NCBI GenBank assembly: GCA_947497455.1
Contig: CANMGU010000002.1
Coordinates: forward strand, 1,086,506 to 1,150,505
Source of the DNA: an uncultured Sphingomonadaceae bacterium
GTDB lineage: Bacteria; Pseudomonadota; Alphaproteobacteria; Sphingomonadales; Sphingomonadaceae
Length of the DNA: 64,000 nt
Direction: 5' to 3'
Below the pieces are notes generated by a model. The model made no database searches. It worked only from the letters and a program-made list of their open reading frames with translations, and had not been told where the DNA came from. Positions 41,835 to 49,872 of the stretch are shown here, in pieces. Made by a program: the position numbers and the translations under genes. How positions within the stretch are numbered: the first letter of the stretch is position 1; each line of letters starts with the position of its first letter.

Positions 41835-43244
41835 CTAGAAACTGACCATCCCGCTAGCAACAGCGAGGCTGAGAAACGCCAAGAACCCCATCGTATCGGT
41901 AATCATGGTCACAAAGACCGAGGACGCCAGTGCCGGATCCTGATTCATGCGTTCGAGCATGACCGGGACAAATATTCCGGCAAATCCGGCAATGACGATG
42001 TTGATCAACATCGCGGCTGCAATTACACCGCCAAGCATCGGATTGGCAAATATCAATCCGGTTCCGATACCGATCAGAACGGCAATGGTCCCGCCGTTGA
42101 GAACAGCGATGCGGAACTCACGCACAATAATCCTGCGGGTGTTGGACCGGGTCAGTTCGTTCATTGCCAGGGCGCGCACAGAGACAGCCATGGTTTGCGT
42201 GCCTGCATTACCGCCAATCGAAGCCACAATTGGCATCAGGACGGCCAGTGCGACCATCTGTTCAATAGCAGCACCGAATATCGAGATTACGAAACTGGCA
42301 ACCATCGCTGTGGCAAGATTTGCGATCAGCCATCTTACACGTGACTTATAACTGTCGCGAATGGGTTCGTTGATATCGCCTTCGCCGGCACCGGAGAGCA
42401 GCAACACGTCCTCGCTGGCTTCATCTTCGACAATGTGGAGGATGTCATCCACTGTAATCATGCCTATGAGCCGACCGTCCTCATTGACTACCGCCGCCGA
42501 AATGAGATTATATTTCTGGAAACGGAGCGCGACCTCTTCTTGATCCATATCGACCGGAATCAACGTTTGTTCGCGCTTCATGATATCGGCCACCGCAATG
42601 TCGCGGGGTACCCGCAATATCCAGCTCAGCTGACACGTTCCAACTGGCTTATGCGATGGATCGACGACATAAACTTCCCAGAATTCAGTGGTCAAATCAC
42701 GATGTTCGCGGAGATAGTCGATCAGCTGCCCGACATTCATATGCTCTGGAACGGCGACCAGATCGCGCTGCATGATCCGACCGGCCGATTCCTCAGGATA
42801 GGTCAGTGCACTCTCGATAACCGCGCGGTCTTCGTCGTCCAGTTCGGCGAGGACCGCCTGTTGTTCGTTCTCCTCAAGATCCTCAATGATTGCGACGGCA
42901 TCATCGGTTTCAAGCTGTTCAGCAAAATCCGCAATCTGACCGGGCTCGAGAATCTCGATCAGATCCTCGCGAACATGCTCGTTCATCTCTGATAGAACAT
43001 CTGCACTGACCAGATCACCAAGCGCTTCGGCTAACGGCGCGCGCTCGTCTTCATCGATTAACTCGAACAGATCGGCAATGTCCGCATTATGCAGCGGGTT
43101 GACCAGTTCCTGGGCAAGATTGGCATCGCCGTCATCAACTGCTTCCGAAACCGAGCGAACAAACTTATCGGTCAGGCGGTTATCTTCATCCAGGCGGGGC
43201 GGTGCAACGTCATCCGTTTCGGGAGCGTCTGTCAACTCGGTCAT
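41835..43244 (-). CDS. mgtE: Magnesium transporter MgtE
   Basis: 469 residues. An N-terminal helical domain (about 40-145), a CBS pair (about 150-275: AGRIMQRDLVAVPE... VADIMKREQTLIPVDMDQEEVAL) and five membrane helices (about 305-469). The helices include the pore motif region PIVASIGGNAGTQTMAVSVRAL. It is a Mg2+ channel gated by cytosolic Mg2+ binding between the N and CBS domains. GAGGAG precedes the ATG. I saw no M-box riboswitch in the short 5' region, which is shared with the divergent cyclophilin gene. Confidence 0.96.
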   Translation of the reverse strand: MTELTDAPETDDVAPPRLDEDNRLTDKFVRSVSEAVDDGDANLAQELVNPLHNADIADLFELIDEDERAPLAEALGDLVSADVLSEMNEHVREDLIEILEPGQIADFAEQLETDDAVAIIEDLEENEQQAVLAELDDEDRAVIESALTYPEESAGRIMQRDLVAVPEHMNVGQLIDYLREHRDLTTEFWEVYVVDPSHKPVGTCQLSWILRVPRDIAVADIMKREQTLIPVDMDQEEVALRFQKYNLISAAVVNEDGRLIGMITVDDILHIVEDEASEDVLLLSGAGEGDINEPIRDSYKSRVRWLIANLATAMVASFVISIFGAAIEQMVALAVLMPIVASIGGNAGTQTMAVSVRALAMNELTRSNTRRIIVREFRIAVLNGGTIAVLIGIGTGLIFANPMLGGVIAAAMLINIVIAGFAGIFVPVMLERMNQDPALASSVFVTMITDTMGFLAFLSLAVASGMVSF

Positions 43245-43422
43245 GTCGATGCTCCTCTTTTCCGGCCTTTGGCGTCACATGCAGCGGGTTTGTAATAGCT
43301 GTGCCGCTATAATTGCAATCTTTTGTGACATTTATCGAAAGCAGCGGGTGATTTTTGTGAATAGCGCCCCTATATGCAGGGCCAGTCAATTTAACACCGA
43401 ACAAAAATATAAGGAATGTTCC

Positions 43423-43872
43423 ATGGCGCATGAAAAAATGACCCTTCACCTCAATACTGGCGACGTTGAAATTAAGTTGCGCCCTGATCTGGCCCCTGGT
43501 CATGTTGAACGGATTACCGAACTTGCTTCTGAAGGCTTTTATGACGGCGTCGTTTTTCACCGTGTGATTGACGGATTTATGGCACAGGGCGGCGATCCTA
43601 CGGGAACCGGCATGTCGGGTTCTGACAAACCTGATATTCCAGCCGAGTTTAGCGATGCCCCTCATAGCCGCGGTGTTTGCTCGATGGCTCGGACGATGGA
43701 TCCGAACAGCGCCAACAGCCAGTTTTTCATTTGCTTGGATGACGCCGGTTTCCTCGATGGCCAATATACTGTCTGGGGCGAAGTGACGAACGGCATGGAT
43801 GCCGTTGACGCTCTGCCCAAGGGCGAGCCACCGGCTGAGCCTGGCTCAATCAAGAGCGTGACCCTCGGCTAA
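43423..43872 (+). CDS. Peptidyl-prolyl cis-trans isomerase (cyclophilin)
   Basis: 149 residues, cytoplasmic cyclophilin-type isomerase. Motifs: VVFHRVIDGFMAQGGDPTGTG, containing the catalytic Arg, then GVCSMARTMDPNSANSQFFI and FLDGQYTVWGEV. The frame extends upstream to 43078, but that part overlaps mgtE; ATG 43423 follows AAGGA. It lacks a signal peptide and so is PpiB-like. A small lipoprotein gene follows 18 bases downstream. Confidence 0.95.
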   Translation: MAHEKMTLHLNTGDVEIKLRPDLAPGHVERITELASEGFYDGVVFHRVIDGFMAQGGDPTGTGMSGSDKPDIPAEFSDAPHSRGVCSMARTMDPNSANSQFFICLDDAGFLDGQYTVWGEVTNGMDAVDALPKGEPPAEPGSIKSVTLG

Positions 43873-43890
43873 ACGCTCGGCGAAATATTT

Positions 43891-44322
43891 GTGAAAAAAA
43901 GCGTGTTCTCCGGTCTTGCACTAGCCAGCATCCTGCTGGTTTCCTGTGCGGCCGGAGACAGCGAAGCCGATCGTGATGAAAGCAATGCACTGTTGCCGGT
44001 CGTGATCGATCCGGCTGCGGCACAGACCGGATATCTTGCCGAAATGCAGGGCAGCTGGGTGTCGGATGAAGATTCCCAAAACACCCTTCTCATTGAGGGC
44101 AGCAGCTTTCAAACGCTGCATCAAGGCAATCCGAAAGATGTTGTGCCGATTATCTTCGTCGACAGTTGCAAGACGCAGGTTCCTGATATGACAGGAAAAG
44201 CTTTCATTTTGCGCGGCAAAGAAAAACAAACCTGCTATCTGCTCTATTCCGTGTCAGAAGAAAAATTGAGCTATATTGATGGCACCCGCGGGAGAACATC
44301 GCGTTTCACGCGGAATGAATAA
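43891..44322 (+). CDS. Putative lipoprotein
   Basis: 143 residues, GTG start. The signal peptide ends in a lipobox (SILLVSC). The mature part has two Cys (DSCKTQVPDM and KQTCYLLYSV) in a small beta-rich domain (GSWVSDEDSQNTLLIEGSSF), similar in feel to lipocalin-like or META-like stress lipoproteins, but unassigned. It lies between the cyclophilin and yghU genes, with short gaps on both sides. Confidence 0.75.
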   Translation: MKKSVFSGLALASILLVSCAAGDSEADRDESNALLPVVIDPAAAQTGYLAEMQGSWVSDEDSQNTLLIEGSSFQTLHQGNPKDVVPIIFVDSCKTQVPDMTGKAFILRGKEKQTCYLLYSVSEEKLSYIDGTRGRTSRFTRNE

Positions 44323-44344
44323 CTGACCAATGGAGATAAGCACC

Positions 44345-45241
44345 ATGACCAACAACACTGCAGAATATACCCCGCCTAAAGTTTGGACTTGGGACAGTGA
44401 AAGTGGCGGGCGTTTTGCCAATATAAACCGCCCGATTGCCGGTTCTACCCATGACAAGGAATTGCCGGTCGGTAAGCATCCTTTCCAGCTCTATTCGTTG
44501 GGCACGCCCAATGGGGTGAAGGTCACGATCATGTTTGAAGAGCTTCTGGAAGCTGGCGTTTCAGCCGCAGAATATGACGCATGGCTAGTGAATATCGGAG
44601 AAGGCGCTCAATTTGGCAGTGGCTTTGTCGATATTAATCCGAACAGCAAGATTCCGGCGCTTCTCGATCACAGCACAACGCCGCCAACGCGGCTTTTTGA
44701 ATCGGGTTCCATGCTGGTTTATCTCGCGGACAAGTTTGAAAAATTTCTGCCAACCGATGCCGCTAAGCGCACCGAAGCGATGAACTGGCTGTTCTGGCAA
44801 ATGGGGAGCGCGCCATTCCTGGGCGGTGGTTTCGGACATTTCTACGCCTATGCGCCTGAGAAATTTGAATATCCGATCAACCGCTACGCCATGGAAGTGA
44901 AGCGGCAGATGGATGTGCTGGATCGCCATCTCGCGGATAATGAATATTTTGCCGGTGATGAATATAGCATCGCTGATATGGCAATCTTCCCCTGGTATGG
45001 CGGCTTGGCGCGCGGTGTTCTTTATGAAGCCGGTGAATTCCTGTCCGTGCAGGACTATAAGAACGTGCAGCGCTGGACAGCGCAGCTCGGTGATCGTCCG
45101 GCTGTTAAACGCGGCATGATGGTCAACCGGCCCTATGGTGAACCAGAGACACAACTGCACGAACGCCATGATGCCAGCGATTTTGAAACCAACACCCAGG
45201 ACAAGAGAATCGCACGCGGAGAGGTCGAGGCACCCGAATAA
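44345..45241 (+). CDS. yghU: Glutathione-dependent disulfide-bond oxidoreductase YghU
   Basis: 298 residues. Nu-class glutathione transferase: an N-terminal extension (YTPPKVWTW, FANINRPIAG), a thioredoxin fold (HPFQLYSLGTPNGVKVTIMFEELLEAG) with the IPALLDH and ESGSMLVYLADKF glutathione-site segments, and a helical domain with NWLFWQMGSAPFLGGGFGHFYAYAP. ATG 44345 follows GGAG; 44330 would add five residues. Its stop overlaps the next start as TAATG, so the two are coupled. Confidence 0.93.
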   Translation: MTNNTAEYTPPKVWTWDSESGGRFANINRPIAGSTHDKELPVGKHPFQLYSLGTPNGVKVTIMFEELLEAGVSAAEYDAWLVNIGEGAQFGSGFVDINPNSKIPALLDHSTTPPTRLFESGSMLVYLADKFEKFLPTDAAKRTEAMNWLFWQMGSAPFLGGGFGHFYAYAPEKFEYPINRYAMEVKRQMDVLDRHLADNEYFAGDEYSIADMAIFPWYGGLARGVLYEAGEFLSVQDYKNVQRWTAQLGDRPAVKRGMMVNRPYGEPETQLHERHDASDFETNTQDKRIARGEVEAPE

Positions 45242-45804
45242 TGCGTCTGAATAAGCCGCGCATCGCTCCGCTATCCGATGCGGATATGGACGATGAGCAA
45301 AAGGCGATGCTGGGCGAGCGCTTCCAGCAAGGCCCGGTGCTCAATATTTTCCGAACACTGGCCCGCGCACCAAAGGCGTTCAAGGCTTTCATGTGGTGGG
45401 GCGGCTATATGCTGTCTCGTCACAACAGCCTGCCTGAGCGCGAGCGGGAAATGATTATCCTGCGGACTGGGTTTAACTGGAAATCCGGCTATGAATGGGC
45501 GCAGCATGTCCGCATTGGCAAGGATTGCGGGGTAACCGATGAAGAGATTGAACGGATCAAGCAGGGCCCCGGCGCGCCGGGCTGGACATCCTTGGAAGCC
45601 GCGATGTTGCGGGCGACCGATGAGCTGACCAGTGACAGCTTCATATCCGATGAGACCTGGGCAGAGCTCTCGGATCTCTCCGAAAAACAGCGAATGGATC
45701 TGGTCATGACTGTGGGCCAATATACTCAGGTTTCGATGATGTTGAACAGCTATGGCGTTCAGCTGGATGAGGGATTGGAACTGGACACTGATCTGAAGGC
45801 ATAA
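45241..45804 (+). CDS. Carboxymuconolactone decarboxylase family protein
   Basis: 187 residues. AhpD/CMD fold: LARAPKAFKAFMWWGGYML, LPEREREMIILRTGFNWKSGYEWAQHVRIG and the following helices. The redox CxxC/CxxxH pair of AhpD is replaced by EWAQH, as in many CMD-like proteins, so classic peroxidase chemistry is unlikely. It is translationally coupled to yghU and convergent with the LD-carboxypeptidase gene, five bases apart. Confidence 0.9.
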   Translation: MRLNKPRIAPLSDADMDDEQKAMLGERFQQGPVLNIFRTLARAPKAFKAFMWWGGYMLSRHNSLPEREREMIILRTGFNWKSGYEWAQHVRIGKDCGVTDEEIERIKQGPGAPGWTSLEAAMLRATDELTSDSFISDETWAELSDLSEKQRMDLVMTVGQYTQVSMMLNSYGVQLDEGLELDTDLKA

Positions 45805-45809
45805 AGAAA

Positions 45810-46643
45810 TCAGGTCGGGATTGTACCGAACGGAACAACCTTATTGTCCACATCATGACCGATATCAGCCCTTCCCAGATACGGAATCGCGTAGCGATCA
45901 CATAAGCGCTGGACAATGTCTTCGGCTTCTTCGCCGAACGGACGATTATTCTCCGGCACTTCACTGACCCGGCCGAGACGGATGCCTGCCAGACCTTTGT
46001 CTGCCAGATATGTGGTGACGTTGAACAGAGCGCGGTCGAATGCATAGAGATATTCCGCAATTTCCTCGATCATCAGGACATGGCCTTCCAGATCTGGCAG
46101 CAATGGTGTGCCGACCATCATCGCTAAGGTCATCAGGTTGAATGCAGCATATTTCTTGCCTGCTTCAACATGCGGTTCCAGTGCGTGTTTATCCCGGTGA
46201 ACCAGCCAATCCAGCCCGCGCTGAACAGCGACCATACCGCTATCGCGGCGCATGTCGACCGGCATCGGACCATGGGCCTGTGTACCAATTCCGGCTTTGT
46301 AAAGCGCACCCAGCAAATTGCCGCCATCACTATAGCCCATATAATGTTTGCTCTGCGCCGCCGGGCCAAGTTGAGTTAGAATGTCATCAGCAATCCGCGC
46401 CGCGCCATAACCGCCACGGGCAAACCAGATAGCATCAAGGGACGGATCATTGGCCAACGAAAGGAAAGCCGAGGACCGCAGGTCGTCCTGGCCCGCAAAA
46501 TGCCCCTCAATGGCAAAGCATTGCTCGTGAAAAACCAGTTGCGCTTCGGGATGGCTTTGACTGGTCAGCGCGATGAGCTGCTCGGCTTCTTCTTTGTATA
46601 TAGGCGTTGACGGCGCACAAATGCCGATCCTGACCTGTCTCAC
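45810..46643 (-). CDS. LD-carboxypeptidase (peptidase S66)
   Basis: 277 residues, cytoplasmic. Removes terminal D-Ala from murein tetrapeptides during recycling. Opening IGICAPSTPIYKEEAE; FARGGYGAARI; the nucleophile in MGYSDGGNLLGAL; the Glu in LMIEEIAEYLYAFDRAL. The final His-bearing motif of the family is less clear, and RLGRVSEVPENN occupies that position. It is divergent from a Mur ligase gene, consistent with a shared recycling role. Confidence 0.9.
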   Translation of the reverse strand: MRQVRIGICAPSTPIYKEEAEQLIALTSQSHPEAQLVFHEQCFAIEGHFAGQDDLRSSAFLSLANDPSLDAIWFARGGYGAARIADDILTQLGPAAQSKHYMGYSDGGNLLGALYKAGIGTQAHGPMPVDMRRDSGMVAVQRGLDWLVHRDKHALEPHVEAGKKYAAFNLMTLAMMVGTPLLPDLEGHVLMIEEIAEYLYAFDRALFNVTTYLADKGLAGIRLGRVSEVPENNRPFGEEAEDIVQRLCDRYAIPYLGRADIGHDVDNKVVPFGTIPT

Positions 46644-46719
46644 GATATTTTTGCTCCCCCGATCACGTTTTTATGTCAATGCAATTGCCAAAAAGCTGTC
46701 GAGGCCATAGCGGGGGTTT

Positions 46720-48114
46720 ATGAGTAAAGACAAATCCTATTATTTTTGCGGCATTGGTGGATCAGGCATGTTGCCGCTGGCAATGATTGTACGGGAAAGT
46801 GGTGCCGAAGTTGCTGGTTCGGATCGAGCGCTCGATCAAGGGCGGCTGGCGGCCAAGTTCGAATGGCTCAAAGACAAGGGCATTGGCCTGTTTGCGCAGG
46901 ACGGCAGCGGGCTCAACTCGGGCGATCAGATATTGATTGCATCGGCGGCCATTGAAGACACTGTGCCAGACGTTGCTAAAGCCAACAGCCTGGGCTGTGC
47001 CCGGATGACCCGGGCAGAGTTGCTGGCGGAGCAGTTTAACAGCTCGCCGCGGAACATTGCGATTGGTGGAACGAGCGGCAAGTCGACGGTGACCGGCATG
47101 ATTGGCTGGATATTGACCGAGACTGGCCTGGATCCGACAATAATGAACGGCGCGGTAATGAAAAACTTCGTGGCGGATGATGCGCCTTTCGCCAGCTCTC
47201 GGGTTGGCGATGGCGGCATCATGGTGAGTGAAGTGGACGAAAGCGACGGGTCGATTGCTTTGTTTGATCCTGAAGTCGCTGTGTTGAACAATGTCAGTCT
47301 GGATCATAAAAGCCTTGAAGAACTACGCCAGCTATTCGGTGATTTCGCGGGCAAGGCCAGGCATTGCATCTGGAATCGGGATGATGCCGAAACGGCCGCA
47401 TTGATCCAAGGACTTGATGTGCGTGATACAATCAGCTTCGGTTTTTCAGAAGGTGCAGATTTTCAGGCCTCGGATATTGAGGAAGCGCCGGTCAGCAGCC
47501 GCTTCACACTAACCGTGGACGGGAAAAATTTTCCCGTCACGATGCAAGTGCCGGGGCGTCACAATATTGCTAATGCACTGGCGGCCATAGCAGCGGCATT
47601 CGCCGTTGGGGTGCCATTGGCCGACAGCGTCTCCGCTATGGCCTCATTTAACGGTCTTGCGCGACGCTTCGATGTTGTTGGTACAGCAAATGGCATTAGT
47701 GTGATTGACGATTTTGGGCATAATCCCGACAAGATTGCAGCCACGCTAAAAACCATGAAGGCATTTCCTGGCCGGATCATCGCTTTTTTTCAGCCCCATG
47801 GTTTTGGGCCGATCCATAAAATGGGTGCTGAATTGGCTGAGGTATTTGTCAATTTACTGGGCGATGATGACTGTGTGATCCTTTGTGATCCGGTTTATTT
47901 TGGTGGCACAGTTGATCGCAGCATTGGCAGTGAATTTATCACGGATGCTGTCACAGCAGCGGGCGGCAGGGCTGATCACATTGCAGATCGTGAATCTTGC
48001 GCTACATATATTGTTGAAACTGCAAAGCCGGGTGATCGCATTGTGATCATGGGAGCCCGCGATGATACGCTGAGCCTGTTTGCATCCGACATTTTGGCAA
48101 GACTGTCCGCTTAG
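46720..48114 (+). CDS. Mur ligase (MurC/Mpl-like)
   Basis: 464 residues, three-domain Mur ligase. An N-terminal Rossmann part (YYFCGIGGSGMLPLAMI, SDRALDQG), the ATP loop GGTSGKSTVTGM, SEVDESDGSIALF, NVSLDHKSLEEL and the C-terminal domain with DDFGHNPDKIAATL. The opening and length fit UDP-MurNAc ligases. With the neighbouring LD-carboxypeptidase, the recycling ligase Mpl (adds tripeptide to UDP-MurNAc) is likelier than essential MurC, which normally sits in the dcw cluster. The typical Mpl RSNTMK motif is replaced by QPHGFGPIHKMG, so specificity is uncertain. Confidence 0.85.
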   Translation: MSKDKSYYFCGIGGSGMLPLAMIVRESGAEVAGSDRALDQGRLAAKFEWLKDKGIGLFAQDGSGLNSGDQILIASAAIEDTVPDVAKANSLGCARMTRAELLAEQFNSSPRNIAIGGTSGKSTVTGMIGWILTETGLDPTIMNGAVMKNFVADDAPFASSRVGDGGIMVSEVDESDGSIALFDPEVAVLNNVSLDHKSLEELRQLFGDFAGKARHCIWNRDDAETAALIQGLDVRDTISFGFSEGADFQASDIEEAPVSSRFTLTVDGKNFPVTMQVPGRHNIANALAAIAAAFAVGVPLADSVSAMASFNGLARRFDVVGTANGISVIDDFGHNPDKIAATLKTMKAFPGRIIAFFQPHGFGPIHKMGAELAEVFVNLLGDDDCVILCDPVYFGGTVDRSIGSEFITDAVTAAGGRADHIADRESCATYIVETAKPGDRIVIMGARDDTLSLFASDILARLSA

Positions 48115-48135
48115 CAACGGCGTATCACAATGCAA

Positions 48136-48165
48136 ATCAGGCCCTGAAGAGGGCCTGATCTTGAG
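48136..48165 (+). terminator. Probable terminator of the Mur ligase gene
   Basis: ATCAGGCCCT (48136-48145) pairs perfectly with AGGGCCTGAT (48150-48159) across GAAG. The following T tract is weak (CTTGAGTGTTT). Confidence 0.65.
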
Positions 48166-48181
48166 TGTTTATCGCGGGTAT

Positions 48182-48204
48182 GAAGTGAAATCAGATTTCA
48201 CTTC
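48182..48204. repeat. Perfect 23-bp palindrome between convergent genes
   Basis: GAAGTGAAATC, one central A, then GATTTCACTTC: 11 bp of perfect dyad symmetry. It ends two bases before the stop codon of the next gene. No T tract on either side, so it is not a standard terminator. Confidence 0.8.
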
Positions 48205-48206
48205 TG

Positions 48207-48464
48207 TCAGGGGCTTGTCGGAGAATCGTCTTCATCGTCATCATTATTGATTATAGTCAGGGTAATAAAGCCAACTGCAATGGCACCAGCGAGTACCGCC
48301 AGAACAGTGTCGCTACTGCCCCCTAGATTATTTGTTTGTTCTTGAGTCGCGGAAACACGCTCCACACTTGCGCTGGTCGCAGGAGCGACCGCCTGCGATT
48401 GCGCCATAACAGGCGCTGTCGAAAGAGATAGAGCTGATAAGGCAGCTAAAGTTTTAAAACGCAT
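48207..48464 (-). CDS. Small exported protein with acidic tail
   Basis: About 85 residues. A signal peptide (MRFKTLAALSALSLSTAPVMA) is followed by a Ser/Ala/Gln-rich stretch, one hydrophobic segment (TVLAVLAGAIAVGFITLTII) and an acidic tail (NNDDDEDDSPTSP). This layout is common in sphingomonads, but its function is unknown. ATG 48464 follows GGAG; the open frame to 48512 is not used. Confidence 0.7.
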   Translation of the reverse strand: MRFKTLAALSALSLSTAPVMAQSQAVAPATSASVERVSATQEQTNNLGGSSDTVLAVLAGAIAVGFITLTIINNDDDEDDSPTSP

Positions 48465-48640
48465 GTATTTTCTCCAATATTTCGCTCGGAATATTCTTCC
48501 ATGATTACTCACAGAGATTTCCCGAATATTTGGTTTTTACGACAATAATTGTCGATTCATGCGTGACGATTCCTATCATCTACCATAAAATCAAATAAAT
48601 GTCATGGAGGTCCAACAGCCAAACAGGCACGGTTGGTCGC

Positions 48641-49519
48641 TTAAAGCCCTGCTTTTACAACCCAATCGTGGAAAATCCGCACGGCTCGATTTTTCTTGTC
48701 CCGTTTGCGGCATACAAACCAGTAAGAATAGGGGCTATCAATGTCATAGTCGAACAACCGCGCAAGACGCGGGTCATTGGCGTCTGAAAAATGGCCACCA
48801 TGCATTATGGCAACACCAAGTCCCTGTGCTGCGGCTTCCAACATCAATGGACCGCTATTCATTTGGTCGACGCTGGCGGGATTGAGATCAGGCAAGCCAA
48901 CAGCTTCCTTCCAGCGATCAAAGGCTTTGACCATATCGCTATGGATAAGAATATTGTGCGCTGTTAAGTCTTCCGGGGTCTTTATTGCATTGGGCCCATT
49001 GACAAGGTCCGTTGCGGCAATGGCGTAAACCTTATTGCTGTCCAGCTTTACAGAATAGAGATTGGGATCAACATGATCAGCAATGATGATTGCCGCATCA
49101 ATAACATCACCCAGCATGTTTTCCGCGTGGGTGGAGGTATCGACGTCAATATGAAGGTTGGGATAGAGCTTTCTGAGTTCCGGCAAGCGGGGCAACAGAC
49201 GGGTCGCCCCAAAGAGCGGAAGTACACCTAGGCGAAGGCGCAAATCGCTGCCTGTGACGGTCATTTGTTCTACTGCTTCGCCAATCGTTTCCAAGGCAGG
49301 AGCAACGGCGTCGAGCAGCGACTGGCCATCTTCGTTGAGGACCATTGCCTGGTTGCGCCTTTCAAATAATGGCTTTCCGATATGATCTTCTAGCGATTTG
49401 ATTCGGCGGCTCAGCGCGGGAGCAGATAGCGCGAGTTCGGCGGCTGCAGCCTTGGAAGATCCGAGTCTTGCAACACGGATAAAGGCTTCCAAGGCACGTA
49501 GGGGAGGGAGACGTCGCAT
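48641..49519 (-). CDS. LysR-family transcriptional regulator (GcvA-like)
   Basis: About 292 residues. The HTH (about 3-60: LPPLRALEAFIRVARLGSSKAAAAELALSAPALSRRIKSLE) is followed by the effector-binding domain. The opening RRLPPLRALEAF is the GcvA/AmpR subgroup style. ATG 49519 is used rather than 49570, which would add 17 unlikely residues. Two inverted repeats with TTGCA arms upstream (49553-49569, 49618-49634) are candidate operators. The next gene on the other strand, the CDC48-like ATPase, could be a target, but nothing shows this. Confidence 0.9.
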   Translation of the reverse strand: MRRLPPLRALEAFIRVARLGSSKAAAAELALSAPALSRRIKSLEDHIGKPLFERRNQAMVLNEDGQSLLDAVAPALETIGEAVEQMTVTGSDLRLRLGVLPLFGATRLLPRLPELRKLYPNLHIDVDTSTHAENMLGDVIDAAIIIADHVDPNLYSVKLDSNKVYAIAATDLVNGPNAIKTPEDLTAHNILIHSDMVKAFDRWKEAVGLPDLNPASVDQMNSGPLMLEAAAQGLGVAIMHGGHFSDANDPRLARLFDYDIDSPYSYWFVCRKRDKKNRAVRIFHDWVVKAGL

Positions 49520-49552
49520 GGTTTTCACAATATCGGAGTTAAATGAGAATTG

Positions 49553-49569
49553 TGCAACGCAAAATTGCA
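49553..49569. promoter_or_regulatory. Inverted repeat TGCAA-N7-TTGCA, candidate LysR site
   Basis: TGCAA (49553-49557) and TTGCA (49565-49569) lie 34 bases upstream of the LysR start. The arms are the same as at 49618-49634. Confidence 0.5.
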
Positions 49570-49617
49570 TTTAAATTGAATAGATTGGCTAAATCTCGTC
49601 CCTGACAGAAATAGTAT

Positions 49618-49634
49618 GTTGCACAAAATGCAAC
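49618..49634. promoter_or_regulatory. Inverted repeat GTTGCA-N5-TGCAAC, candidate LysR site
   Basis: Perfect 6-bp arms. A third half-site (CTTGCAAC) lies at about 49654. The site falls between the LysR gene and the small-RNA candidate. Confidence 0.5.
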
Positions 49635-49689
49635 CAACAATGTTCTTTTCGCACTTGCAACATAAACGATTTTCGCCCAAATAGAACTC

Positions 49690-49753
49690 GCCTTTCAGGC
49701 ATCCTCTCCTAAAAACTTTTATAGGCCGGTCCTTCGGGACTGGCCTTTTTTTT
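49690..49753 (+). ncRNA. Candidate small RNA ending in a strong terminator
   Basis: There is no plus-strand gene upstream (the flanking LysR gene runs the other way), yet 49723-49753 is a textbook terminator. TTGCAA (49655-49660) and CAAATA (49678-49683), 17 bases apart, could be the promoter, giving a transcript of about 65 nt. Its single-stranded 5' part contains CATCCTCTCCTAAAAAC; CCTCTCCT is complementary to ribosome-binding sites, a known style of alphaproteobacterial small RNA. The start is estimated. It could instead be an attenuated leader of the CDC48-like gene. Confidence 0.45.
49723..49753 (+). terminator. Strong Rho-independent terminator with UUCG loop
   Basis: AGGCCGGTCC (49723-49732) pairs with GGACTGGCCT (49737-49746), with one G-T wobble, across a TTCG tetraloop, followed by eight T. 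Confidence 0.92.
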
Positions 49754-49872
49754 GCCAGAAATACGGCTCTCCTCGCCCTGCTGGGTGGTTTTTGGGCAAA
49801 TTCAGAGTCGCAAATTGCCGGATGGCTCCCTATCTTGTTGGAAACAATAGAAGCGGCAGGAGTCTATCCCCC

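Noticed and set aside
43245..43422. M-box or ykoK-type Mg riboswitch upstream of mgtE
   Set aside because: The shared divergent gap is short and shows no multi-helix structure or recognisable M-box sequence.
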